Shown here one piece after another: positions 1-7,060 of a stretch of 12,697 nucleotides of DNA. The DNA comes from RGIG3872 sp045660245 (GTDB lineage: Bacteria; Bacillota; Clostridia; Christensenellales; UBA1242): positions 1-12,697 of the forward strand of contig JAZRDJ010000017.1 in NCBI GenBank assembly GCA_045660245.1. The letters are read 5' to 3'. The position numbers and the translations under genes were made by a program. The stretch's first letter is position 1. Each line of letters starts with the position of its first letter. The notes under the pieces were generated by a model. That model ran no database searches. It worked only from the letters and a program-made list of their open reading frames with translations, and was not told the origin of the DNA.

Positions 1-2
1 AT

Positions 3-467
3 TATACTGAAAAAGCGCCTGCACCTCACTACCATTATTATGGTAGAGAAGTGGCACTTGCAAGGTGTGGAAGTTCATATTCTCTCGGGATCAACATTTT
101 TGATCTCAATAGGTATCTTGCGAATCTTTCTGTTTCTTTTGATGAAACTCAAAAGAGAATTGAAGAAGAAAAGATGGCGGGTGTTTTGATTGACGATGAG
201 GCAAAACAAAAACTTTTGCCAGATATTTTGAAATATTCGATCGGAATGGAATATTTGCCGATCATCAAGAATGATTCAGAGAGGTTTGGTGTAAAAGATG
301 CAAAACATTTTCTTGCAAATGTTAAGAGAGTTCTTGCAGGGTATTCATCGCAAAAAGATAAGTCGCAAATTGTGGCTCAAATTGAAGATGAAATTGCAAA
401 GTGCAACGACTTGATTTGCAAGATCGATGAAGACTCTGATGTATGGCAATCAGGAGGAGGAAAGTAA
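3..467 (+). CDS. Unrecognised protein, C-terminal part (5' end outside window)
   Basis: The frame is open from the window edge (codon phase starts at base 3) and ends with TAA at 465-467, so at least 154 residues are present and the start is missing. An internal ATG at 51 is unlikely to be the start, because the frame stays open upstream with a plausible His/Tyr-rich stretch (PHYHYYGRE). The rest is mostly helical and charged: one segment with SYSLGINIFDLNRYLANLS, then Lys/Glu-rich helices that could form coiled coils, and a Gly-rich tail (SGGGK). No transmembrane segment or known motif is visible, and I do not recognise the family. Its stop overlaps the next ATG by one base (TAATG), which implies translational coupling and membership of the yhbY operon. 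Confidence 0.75.
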   Translation, partial: YTEKAPAPHYHYYGREVALARCGSSYSLGINIFDLNRYLANLSVSFDETQKRIEEEKMAGVLIDDEAKQKLLPDILKYSIGMEYLPIIKNDSERFGVKDAKHFLANVKRVLAGYSSQKDKSQIVAQIEDEIAKCNDLICKIDEDSDVWQSGGGK

Positions 468-688
468 TGGCTGAAAAAAATCGTCAACAACAGGTGTTGA
501 ACAAAATCAGGTTTTTGGAATCTGGCTCAAAACTGTTGTGCATGTTTTCAGACCTTGGTGTGAGTGAAAATGAAATGGCGATGGTTATGAATTCATTCAA
601 AGCCATCACGGACCCTGTGCATGCATCAAGGACAATGACCACGGAAGACGTTGACGCACTTGATGACAATCTTGAACAAATAAGATAA
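467..688 (+). CDS. Small unknown protein (73 aa)
   Basis: This is a 73-residue protein starting MAEKNRQQQVLNK. The ATG at 467 is chosen because a perfect AGGAGGAGG lies at 452-460 with about 6 nt spacing, and because it overlaps the upstream stop by one base. The in-frame ATG at 443 lies before that ribosome binding site and inside the upstream gene. The protein looks all-helical and acidic toward the C-terminus (TTEDVDALDDNLEQIR), with no membrane segment, Cys cluster or known motif. No function can be assigned. Coupling to the preceding gene suggests the two products act together. A gap of 62 nt separates it from yhbY and holds a small hairpin (715-730) without a T run, so read-through into yhbY is likely. 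Confidence 0.72.
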   Translation: MAEKNRQQQVLNKIRFLESGSKLLCMFSDLGVSENEMAMVMNSFKAITDPVHASRTMTTEDVDALDDNLEQIR

Positions 689-750
689 AAAATAGAGAAA
701 TTAATCATCTTTGATGTGTTTGAAAACACACTCAAAAAAGGGGAAAATTT

Positions 751-1044
751 ATGGATAGTAAAACAAGAGCAAAAATAAGAGGTATCGCACAGAAAGTGAG
801 ATCATCAGTTATGGTTGGAAAGGCTGGTGTTGACGAAGGTGTTATCTCTCAAATTGACATGAATCTCAAGGCACATGAACTCGTCAAGATTGATGTGCTT
901 GAAACCGCTGATGTGGACAAAAAAGCCATGGCTGAAGAGATCGCAAGCGTTCTCAAGGCTGAGGTTGTTTGTGTGATCGGAAGAAAAGTCGTTTTGTACC
1001 GCTATTCAAGCAAGTGCAAAAATCATGTTTTGGGAGAAGAATAA
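751..1044 (+). CDS. yhbY: Ribosome assembly RNA-binding protein YhbY
   Basis: A 97-residue protein that is a single CRS1-YhbY (CRM) domain, the usual size for bacterial YhbY. Members of this family bind RNA and associate with pre-50S particles during large-subunit maturation. Visible family hallmarks are an N-terminal KTRAKIRGIAQ helix, VMVGKAGVDEGVISQID (the GxxG-like RNA-binding loop), the helix-strand KAHELVKIDVLE, and the C-terminal VVCVIGRKVVLYR signature. The ATG at 751 has AAGGGG at 738-743. Its TAA (1042-1044) overlaps the next ATG by one base. In many Firmicutes yhbY sits between obgE and nadD. Here it is instead coupled to two alphaCTD-like HhH proteins, which is unusual. The assignment is secure at family level. 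Confidence 0.95.
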   Translation: MDSKTRAKIRGIAQKVRSSVMVGKAGVDEGVISQIDMNLKAHELVKIDVLETADVDKKAMAEEIASVLKAEVVCVIGRKVVLYRYSSKCKNHVLGEE

Positions 1045-1778
1045 TGCTCGGGATCAAAAAATATGATCAAATCAATGACGGCAATCGTCTGATTGCTGAT
1101 CTCGGCACGGTTGATCCAAGAGTTGTCAAAAGGCTCAGTGAGTATGGTGTGACCACGCTTTCAGGTGTGAAACTTTTTGGTCTTTCGAACTTGTCGAGAA
1201 TTGGGATTTATGGGGACAATCTCATGCTTTTGCTCCATGGGCTTGAGCAGGGTGGAATTGACTCAAGCATGATGTTCACACAAAAAGATGAACTCGACGA
1301 CAAGCGTATGGAAATGATGAATATGCCTCTGGTGAGGTTTTTTGACAATTCTGCAATTTTGAGAGTTTTGTACAATCAAGGTTACACAAGGGTCAAGCAC
1401 ATCATCAGTATCCCAAAGCATGTCATGGGTGGCATTTTTTACAAATGTGGCATGGACGGCAATCTCGCGACAGACTCGATTGTTGAAACGCTCAAAAATG
1501 CGGGTGTACGAATGGATGATGACCATTCAATCAAGTTTCACAGAAAAAAACTCCAGAATCTCGTTCCTGCAAGCAAGAGCGAAACTCCGATTTTGGAACT
1601 TGAAATTTCACAGCGTGCCAAAAGGCAACTCATGACTGAAGGTATTTTTTCGGTTCAAGGTGTTTTGGATATGCAAAGTGAACTGGGATCAATCCCTGGA
1701 ATTGGCGTTGGAACAAGAGCAGAAATTGAAAGTGCAATCGCTGACATTTTGAGCAGTGAAGAAAGCGAGAAGAAATAA
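1044..1778 (+). CDS. Triple-module RNAP alphaCTD-like / HhH protein, copy A
   Basis: A 244-residue soluble protein. The start at 1044 is set by GGGAG (1032-1036) and the one-base overlap with the yhbY stop; the frame upstream of it is a yhbY shadow. The C-terminal module (about residues 183-235: ILELEISQRAKRQL, EGIFSVQGVLDM, IPGIGVGTRAEIESAI) follows the pattern of the RNA polymerase alpha C-terminal domain: a (I/L)xELxLSxR opening, a GI-TxxDLL helix, and a GxG hairpin before the last helix. Residues 26-72 (LSEYGVTTLSGVKL ... LEQGGI) and 94-155 (VLYNQGYTRVKHII ... LKNAGV) look like two more, more diverged copies of the same fold. It aligns along its whole length with the next gene. A DNA- or RNA-binding or protein-docking role is inferred; no catalytic motif is seen and no named family is recognised. 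Confidence 0.8.
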   Translation: MLGIKKYDQINDGNRLIADLGTVDPRVVKRLSEYGVTTLSGVKLFGLSNLSRIGIYGDNLMLLLHGLEQGGIDSSMMFTQKDELDDKRMEMMNMPLVRFFDNSAILRVLYNQGYTRVKHIISIPKHVMGGIFYKCGMDGNLATDSIVETLKNAGVRMDDDHSIKFHRKKLQNLVPASKSETPILELEISQRAKRQLMTEGIFSVQGVLDMQSELGSIPGIGVGTRAEIESAIADILSSEESEKK

Positions 1779-1809
1779 ACATTTATTTTTTTTGGGAGAA
1801 GTGTGAAAT

Positions 1810-2535
1810 TTGGCAAACGAGAAAAGCAAAGATGCAATTTTGAGTGAATTTTTGGGCGCAAACACAAGCAAGGGGCTCGAGAGGTTTGGGATAAAAAGAG
1901 TCAGGGATCTTTCTCTGGCACTCGCAAAACTCGGAAATTTTGGGCTCTGTGGTGGTGGGCTCAAGGCAAAAGTTTTGACGCCTCTTTTTGATGCTGGGTT
2001 TTCTGTGCGTCATTTTGTGAACGAAGAAAACGAGCATTTTGATGATATTTGCAGAGTATTTGAAATTCCGATTTCAAAAATAATCAAAAACCGCGAGGTT
2101 TTGAAAGTCTTGGCTCAAGGCAGGCTGTCAAGAGTGATTGACATTGCGAACATGACAAACAATTTTGTCTTGACGAACTTCAAAAACCAACCGGTGAGTG
2201 AGTTTGAGATTTTGTCAGAAATCAAGAGTTCTCTCAACTCTGTTGGTGTGGTTTTTGACGAAGGGAAGTGGGGTTTTGCCTTTGATGGAAGTAAACTCAA
2301 AAGTGCACCAAAATTTGACAATCTTGATGTTTTGGTTCTTGAACTTGGGCTTGGGGCAAGGTTTGAAACAATGCTTGCTCAAAATGACATTTTGACAGCA
2401 CGAGAACTTGCGATCAAAAAGCAAGAGATTTGTGAATTTTTTGAGGGTAAATCAAGAAGTAATGTGTTTTCAACCATCAAAAATAAACTTGAAAATTTGG
2501 GTGTTTGGGAAACAACTGATGGACTTTGTAAGTAG
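1810..2535 (+). CDS. Triple-module RNAP alphaCTD-like / HhH protein, copy B
   Basis: A 241-residue paralog of the preceding gene. The TTG start at 1810 is supported by GGGAGAA at 1794-1800 and by the absence of a better in-frame start. Matching segments by eye: LERFGIKRVRDLS with LSEYGVTTLSGVK; IPISKIIKNREVLKVL with MPLVRFFDNSAILRVL; and a GV-F-D-(x)n-F-SKL segment with GVRMDDD-FHRKKL. The last module (about 176-230: LVLELGLGARFETML, NDILTARELAI, SNVFSTIKNKLENLG) is alphaCTD-like but lacks the clean GxG turn seen in copy A, so this copy is the more diverged one. The pair probably arose by tandem duplication. It is the last gene of the operon, with a terminator about 40 nt downstream. Function unknown; nucleic-acid binding inferred from the fold. 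Confidence 0.78.
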   Translation: MANEKSKDAILSEFLGANTSKGLERFGIKRVRDLSLALAKLGNFGLCGGGLKAKVLTPLFDAGFSVRHFVNEENEHFDDICRVFEIPISKIIKNREVLKVLAQGRLSRVIDIANMTNNFVLTNFKNQPVSEFEILSEIKSSLNSVGVVFDEGKWGFAFDGSKLKSAPKFDNLDVLVLELGLGARFETMLAQNDILTARELAIKKQEICEFFEGKSRSNVFSTIKNKLENLGVWETTDGLCK

Positions 2536-2575
2536 AGGAAACAATTGTTTTTGAATTTGAAACAAATTGGAAGTG

Positions 2576-2605
2576 GCATGGAAAACAAAATTCCATGCTT
2601 TTTTT
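2576..2605 (+). terminator. Rho-independent terminator of the yhbY operon
   Basis: A perfect 8-bp stem GCATGGAA (2576-2583) / TTCCATGC (2591-2598) with a 7-nt A-rich loop, followed at once by seven T (2599-2605). It lies 41 nt after the copy-B stop and before the pheS promoter, so it separates the two operons. Confidence 0.9.
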
Positions 2606-2648
2606 GTTTTGGTCACAGAATGATTGAATCAAGAGATATTATGTATGT

Positions 2649-2664
2649 AATTAATATATTAATT
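2649..2664. other. 16-bp AT-only palindrome upstream of the pheS promoter
   Basis: AATTAATATATTAATT is a perfect palindrome ending 12 nt before the -35 box at 2677. It could serve as an UP-element-like alpha-subunit contact or as an operator. With only A and T it may also be simple AT-rich curvature, so no function is claimed. Confidence 0.4.
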
Positions 2665-2676
2665 TATAAAATATCG

Positions 2677-2705
2677 TTGTAATCCAGAAAAAATCGTGTT
2701 ATAAT
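2677..2705 (+). promoter_or_regulatory. Sigma-A-type promoter for pheST
   Basis: TTGTAA (2677-2682), a 17-nt spacer, and a consensus TATAAT (2700-2705). Transcription should start near 2711-2713, giving a leader of only about 38 nt before the pheS ATG. That is too short for a T-box or attenuator. Confidence 0.82.
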
Positions 2706-2749
2706 GCGTGTATATTATGTGAAATCTACACATTTTGGAGGCAAAATTT

Positions 2750-3781
2750 ATGATTGAAAAAATTAATGATATTCTTGCTGTCGCTCTCCCAATGATTGAG
2801 GGAGCAGAAAGTCTTGAAGCCCTCGAGGCACTCAGAATTGAATACATGGGGAAAAAAGGCAAGGTGACTGAACTCATGCCTGAACTCAAAAATGTTCCAA
2901 ATGAGCAAAAGCGTGACATGGGTATCGCCTTGAACAATCTCAAAAATCAAATCTCTGATGCGCTTGAGAGCAGAAAGGTTGTGCTTTCAGAAGAAGCGGT
3001 GAAAAGAGAAATTGAGTCAATGCCTGAAATTGACTTTTCAAGACCTGTTTGCACAAAAACTGGATCTCTTCACCCAAGAACAATCATTCAAAAGCAAGTT
3101 GAAGACATCTTCATTTCAATGGGGTTTGTCGTTGAAGACGGAAACGAGGTTGAAACAGAGTACAACAACTTTGACTCTGTGAATGTGCCAGCAACTCATC
3201 CTGCTCGTGATGCACAGGATACTTTTTGGCTTGAAAATGGTCAAGTCCTCAAAACTCAGACTTCTGCTGCGCAAAACAGAATCCTCAAGACCTATGGCCC
3301 AAAGTGCAAGGTTTTGTTCCCAGGAAGATGTTTCAGAAATGAAGCACTCGACGCTTCACATGAAAACACTTTCTTCCAGATTGAGGGTGTCGTTGTGGAC
3401 GAAAATGTGTCTGTATCAAACCTCATCTATTTCATGAAAGAAATGCTCAAGGGCGTGTTCAAAAAGGATTTGAATGTTAGGCTTCGACCGGGGTTCTTCC
3501 CATTCACTGAGCCATCATTTGAACTTGACGCGACTTGTCCGTTCTGTGGTGGGCGTGGTTGTTCGACTTGCAAAAACTCTGGCTGGCTCGAACTTTGTCC
3601 TTGTGGAATGATCCATCCAAACGTGCTTCGTGAGGCTGGCATCGATCCTGACAGATACAACGGATTTGCTTTTGGGCTTGGGTTTGACAGACTTGTTATG
3701 ATCAGAACAGGCTTGTCTGATATCAGATATCTCAACTCTGGAAACATCAAAGTTCTTGAACAATTTGGTGTGAGAATGTAA
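2750..3781 (+). CDS. pheS: Phenylalanine--tRNA ligase alpha subunit
   Basis: A 343-residue class II synthetase catalytic subunit, the usual bacterial length. With PheT it forms the alpha2-beta2 enzyme that charges tRNA-Phe in the cytoplasm. The N-terminal coiled-coil arm spans about residues 1-90 (GKKGKVTELM is the conserved patch). The catalytic core follows: motif 1 region with HPARDAQDTFW, motif 2 GRCFRNEALDASHENTFFQIEG (about 192-213), FFPFTEPSFE, and motif 3 GFAFGLGFDRLVMIR (about 305-319). A Cys cluster CPFCGGRGCSTC (263-274), also present in many Firmicutes PheS, may bind zinc; two more Cys follow at 283 and 285. The ATG at 2750 is preferred over an upstream in-frame TTG at 2735 because GGAGG (2737-2741) sits 8 nt before it. 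pheT follows after 20 nt. Confidence 0.97.
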   Translation: MIEKINDILAVALPMIEGAESLEALEALRIEYMGKKGKVTELMPELKNVPNEQKRDMGIALNNLKNQISDALESRKVVLSEEAVKREIESMPEIDFSRPVCTKTGSLHPRTIIQKQVEDIFISMGFVVEDGNEVETEYNNFDSVNVPATHPARDAQDTFWLENGQVLKTQTSAAQNRILKTYGPKCKVLFPGRCFRNEALDASHENTFFQIEGVVVDENVSVSNLIYFMKEMLKGVFKKDLNVRLRPGFFPFTEPSFELDATCPFCGGRGCSTCKNSGWLELCPCGMIHPNVLREAGIDPDRYNGFAFGLGFDRLVMIRTGLSDIRYLNSGNIKVLEQFGVRM

Positions 3782-3801
3782 GGGGCAAGGAGGAAAACAT
3801 C

Positions 3802-6180
3802 ATGAAAATATCTATTAACTGGATCAAAGACTGGGTTGACCTTGACGGAATCAGCCCTGAAGAAATTGTGGAAAGATTCAATCTTTCAACCGCTGAAATC
3901 GAAGGCGTTGAGTACAGAGGTGCAAATGTTTCTGGCGTGGTTGTCGGAAAGATTGTTGAACTTGAGGACATTGAGGGATCAAAAAATCATCTCCTCAAAG
4001 TTGATGTCGGTGATGAACAACTCCAGATCGTGTGCGGTGCGCCAAACGCGAGAGTTGGACTTGTGACTTGTGTCGCAAAGGTTGGGGCAAATGTTCAAGG
4101 TTTCAAAATTACTGAGGCAAAGAGAAACGGCATTTCATCATTTGGTATGTGTTGCGGTGCTGACGAACTTGGCATTGGATCGGACACTACTGGTATTATT
4201 GAACTCCCAGCGGAGTATGAAAGCAAACTTGGCGTTGACATCAAAACACTTTTCCCGATTGACGACGTTGTGTTTGAGATTGACAACAAATCACTCACAA
4301 ACCGTCCTGATCTTTGGGGACACTATGGCATGGCAAGGGAACTTGCTTGCATCTTCAAGCGTGAGTTGAAGCCAATTGAGGCGCTCGATCTCTCTGCTTT
4401 TGATGGACTCCCTGAAGTGGGCATCAAGGTTGAAAGCGCGGGGTGTCAAAGATATTCAGCCATGACTGCTGAAAATATCACTGTCAAAAAATCACCAATT
4501 CCGATGGCAATCAGACTTTGCTACTGTGGAATGAGAGATATCAACTTGCTTGCTGACATCACAAACTATGTCATGCTCGAGATTGGTCAACCAATGCACG
4601 CATTTGATGGTGACAAGGTTCAAGAAATTGTTGTGAAAGATGCTGACAAGGGTGAAAAACTCTTGACTCTTGAGGGCGAGGAGCATGAAATGCCAGAAGG
4701 TGCGATCGTGATCCGTGACGGAAACAGAGTGCCTGTTGCAATCGCTGGTGTCAAAGGTGGCATGCTTTCAGGAATTTCAGACGAAACAACTTCTGTGCTT
4801 TTTGAGTCTGCAACATTTGAATCATCAAAAATCCGCAAAGCATCAAGAACAATTGGGCTTATTACTGATTCATCACAGCGTTATGAAAAGAGTCTTGATC
4901 CGGAAATGACAGAACTTGCGCTCGCAAGAATTCTCAAAATCTTGAAGGACGTTGACGCGGGCATTGTGGTGACTTCATCATTTAGTGACTGCTATCCATT
5001 CCACTATGAAACAAAGACAATCACTGTAACTCCTGAGTTTATTTGCTCAAGAGTTGGGGCTGAAATTTCAGCAGACGTGATTGTGGAAACTCTCGTTCGT
5101 CTTGGGTTTGCTGTAAAATGTGAAGGAAAAGAAATCAATATCACTGTTCCATCTTGGCGCGGAACAAAAGACGTGTCAATGAAAGAAGATATTGTTGAAG
5201 AAGTCGCAAGAATTTATGGCTATGACAACATTGAAGCAAAGCCTTTTGCTTTCCCAAGTGTGCCAGCGGTTCAAATGTCATCTCATACAAACGAGTATTC
5301 AGTCAAATATTTGCTTTCAACCAAGTATGGCATGAATGAATTACATTCTTATATCTGGAACTATGAAGCGTTCAACAAAGAATACAACATTCTCGCTGTG
5401 TCACACCTTGCGCTCAAGGATTCTTCAAACGCTGGGCAAAGTGGCCTCAGATCTGAACTTGTGCCAACACTCCTCAAATTCTTCCACGAAAACAAAAACA
5501 GTTTTGACAATATGGGAATTTATGAAATTGGCAGAGTTGTGACTGGTTTTGACGAAAATGGTCTTGCCATTGAAAAAAAGAAACTTGCGGTTCTTTTGGC
5601 AAGCACTGAAAAGTCTGAAGAAGAACTCTTTTTTGAAATGAAGGCAATTGCTCTTGACATCTCAAAGAACGTGATTGGCGTTGATGCTGATCTCGTGCGT
5701 GCTGAGAATTTCCCAGCATATGTTCACCCTCGCGCTGTTGGAATTTTGAAAACTCGTGAAGCAGAGTATGGTTATCTTGGGTTGTTGCATCCAACAACAA
5801 TGAAAGCCTTGGACAAAAAGTACAAGGTCGCTGTGATGGAACTTGACTTTGGGGCGCTTGCTTCTGCTCGTGCTTTTGCTGTTAAGGCAAAGCAAGTGTC
5901 AAAGTTCCAAAACGTAATCATTGACTTCACTTTCATGGTTCCTGAAAACATGAAATGGGCTGAATTCATGGCAATGCTTTCAAAATGCAGATCAAAGATT
6001 TTGAGAGGATATTCTTATGTCACTGAATTCAAGTCTGGTGACATGGCAGGCATGAAAGCACTCACTGTGAAAGCAGAACTTGCATCATTTGATCACACGC
6101 TCACAAGTGACGAAATTGAGTCATTCAGAAACGAAGTGATTGTGACAATGCTCAAAAATAAAATCAATTTGAAGGCATAA
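3802..6180 (+). CDS. pheT: Phenylalanine--tRNA ligase beta subunit
   Basis: A 792-residue protein of normal length for bacterial PheT. The start is the ATG at 3802, with AAGGAGG at 3787-3793. Domains in order: the N-terminal MKISINWIKDWV opening; the EMAP/tRNA-binding OB fold (about 40-150; VVVGKIVELEDI, IVCGAPNARVG, GISSFGMCCGADELGI); the B3/B4 editing region that clears Tyr-tRNA-Phe (about 200-380; RDINLLADITNYVMLEIGQP, MHAFD); the B5 domain (about 400-475; ending EEVARIYGYDNI); the catalytic-like core; and the C-terminal FDX-ACB anticodon-binding domain (about 695-792; FQNVIIDFTFMVPE). No key region is missing. It forms one transcription unit with pheS and probably with the membrane protein that follows 27 nt later. 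Confidence 0.97.
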   Translation: MKISINWIKDWVDLDGISPEEIVERFNLSTAEIEGVEYRGANVSGVVVGKIVELEDIEGSKNHLLKVDVGDEQLQIVCGAPNARVGLVTCVAKVGANVQGFKITEAKRNGISSFGMCCGADELGIGSDTTGIIELPAEYESKLGVDIKTLFPIDDVVFEIDNKSLTNRPDLWGHYGMARELACIFKRELKPIEALDLSAFDGLPEVGIKVESAGCQRYSAMTAENITVKKSPIPMAIRLCYCGMRDINLLADITNYVMLEIGQPMHAFDGDKVQEIVVKDADKGEKLLTLEGEEHEMPEGAIVIRDGNRVPVAIAGVKGGMLSGISDETTSVLFESATFESSKIRKASRTIGLITDSSQRYEKSLDPEMTELALARILKILKDVDAGIVVTSSFSDCYPFHYETKTITVTPEFICSRVGAEISADVIVETLVRLGFAVKCEGKEINITVPSWRGTKDVSMKEDIVEEVARIYGYDNIEAKPFAFPSVPAVQMSSHTNEYSVKYLLSTKYGMNELHSYIWNYEAFNKEYNILAVSHLALKDSSNAGQSGLRSELVPTLLKFFHENKNSFDNMGIYEIGRVVTGFDENGLAIEKKKLAVLLASTEKSEEELFFEMKAIALDISKNVIGVDADLVRAENFPAYVHPRAVGILKTREAEYGYLGLLHPTTMKALDKKYKVAVMELDFGALASARAFAVKAKQVSKFQNVIIDFTFMVPENMKWAEFMAMLSKCRSKILRGYSYVTEFKSGDMAGMKALTVKAELASFDHTLTSDEIESFRNEVIVTMLKNKINLKA

Positions 6181-6207
6181 AAGGTTTTTTGAGGGGAGAA
6201 GATTTTT

Positions 6208-6930
6208 ATGAATCCACAGGTTTTTGGGAAAGAACATTTGATTTATGTCATTGTTTGCTTGTGTGTGGGCATTGCGACTTGCGTGCTGGCAAAAAAGTTT
6301 GTGAAAACTGAAAAGGCAAAATCAATTTTTATGCGATGCTTGGGTGCGGTATTGTTTGCTGTCATTCTTGCAAATCGTTTTGCGCTCGTGTTTGAAAGAG
6401 AAACTGCAAACTGGTACAAACTCATCACTGACAGTTTTTGCAGTACGTCGAGTTATGTTTTGGGGCTCACGCTCATGATTGGAAAAAAGGACAACAATGT
6501 TTTGCATTTTGTTTGGTTCATTTCTCTCGTGGGTGGAGCAATCACAACTTTTTACCCAAATTTTATTGATCAGCATCCATCGTTCATGTATCCACCAACA
6601 ATTCTCGGAATGTTGCATCACACAATTCAAATGTTCATTGTTATTTTGATGCTCCTTTTGGGTTATGTCAGGATTTCAATCAAAAAATTCCATTGTTCAA
6701 TCATTGGCCTTGTGTCATATTTGGCGTTTGGTGGATTTTTGCTTTGTGTGCTCGGCGCGCATTTTGGCAATCCGTTCTATATGACTGCACCAGCACTTGG
6801 CGGAACTCCGCTCACGGTTTGGGTGATTGCGCCAATCTACTTGGTGGTTCAATTTTTGATCCTTTTCACAGTGGAACTTGTGAGAAAAAAGAAAAACAAA
6901 GTGCAAGATCAAGCAAACGTTTCTGCTTGA
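6208..6930 (+). CDS. YwaF/TMEM164-like integral membrane protein
   Basis: A 240-residue, very hydrophobic protein with about seven membrane segments (roughly 10-28, 42-62, 77-92, 100-119, 131-156, 162-184, 203-225) and a basic cytoplasmic tail (RKKKNK). The number of helices, the buried HH pair in segment 5 (MLHHTIQMF) and the segment-4 pattern WFISLVGGAITTFYP resemble the YwaF / TIGR02206 / TMEM164 family. No biochemical role is established for bacterial members as far as I know. The ATG at 6208 follows GAGGGGAG (about 6190-6197). It lies 27 nt after pheT with no terminator between, and the terminator at 6951 closes the unit, so it is likely co-transcribed with pheST. Family call is moderate; membrane location is secure. 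Confidence 0.75.
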   Translation: MNPQVFGKEHLIYVIVCLCVGIATCVLAKKFVKTEKAKSIFMRCLGAVLFAVILANRFALVFERETANWYKLITDSFCSTSSYVLGLTLMIGKKDNNVLHFVWFISLVGGAITTFYPNFIDQHPSFMYPPTILGMLHHTIQMFIVILMLLLGYVRISIKKFHCSIIGLVSYLAFGGFLLCVLGAHFGNPFYMTAPALGGTPLTVWVIAPIYLVVQFLILFTVELVRKKKNKVQDQANVSA

Positions 6931-6950
6931 ACAAAAAATTAGTTTTGAAG

Positions 6951-6986
6951 AAAAAATCAGGAAGAAAATTGTTCCTGATTTTTTTT
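6951..6986. terminator. Bidirectional Rho-independent terminator between converging genes
   Basis: A 13-bp perfect stem, AAAAAATCAGGAA (6951-6963) and TTCCTGATTTTTT (6972-6984), with an 8-nt loop and further T to 6986. Its A-run/T-run symmetry lets it work in both directions. It ends the pheST unit 21 nt after the membrane-protein stop and also lies about 75 nt beyond the stop of the - strand gene. Confidence 0.9.
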
Positions 6987-7060
6987 GTTGCTTTTTTTGG
7001 GGTTTGTGTTTTGTCAGTTGAAGGTGGTTGTGGTCTTGTTTTGCGAAAAAAATTTTTTGA

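Noticed and set aside
715..730. Hairpin TGTGTT/AACACA as a terminator before yhbY
   Set aside because: The stem is only 6-7 bp with a tiny loop and is followed by CTCAAAAAAGG rather than a T run, so it should not stop transcription.
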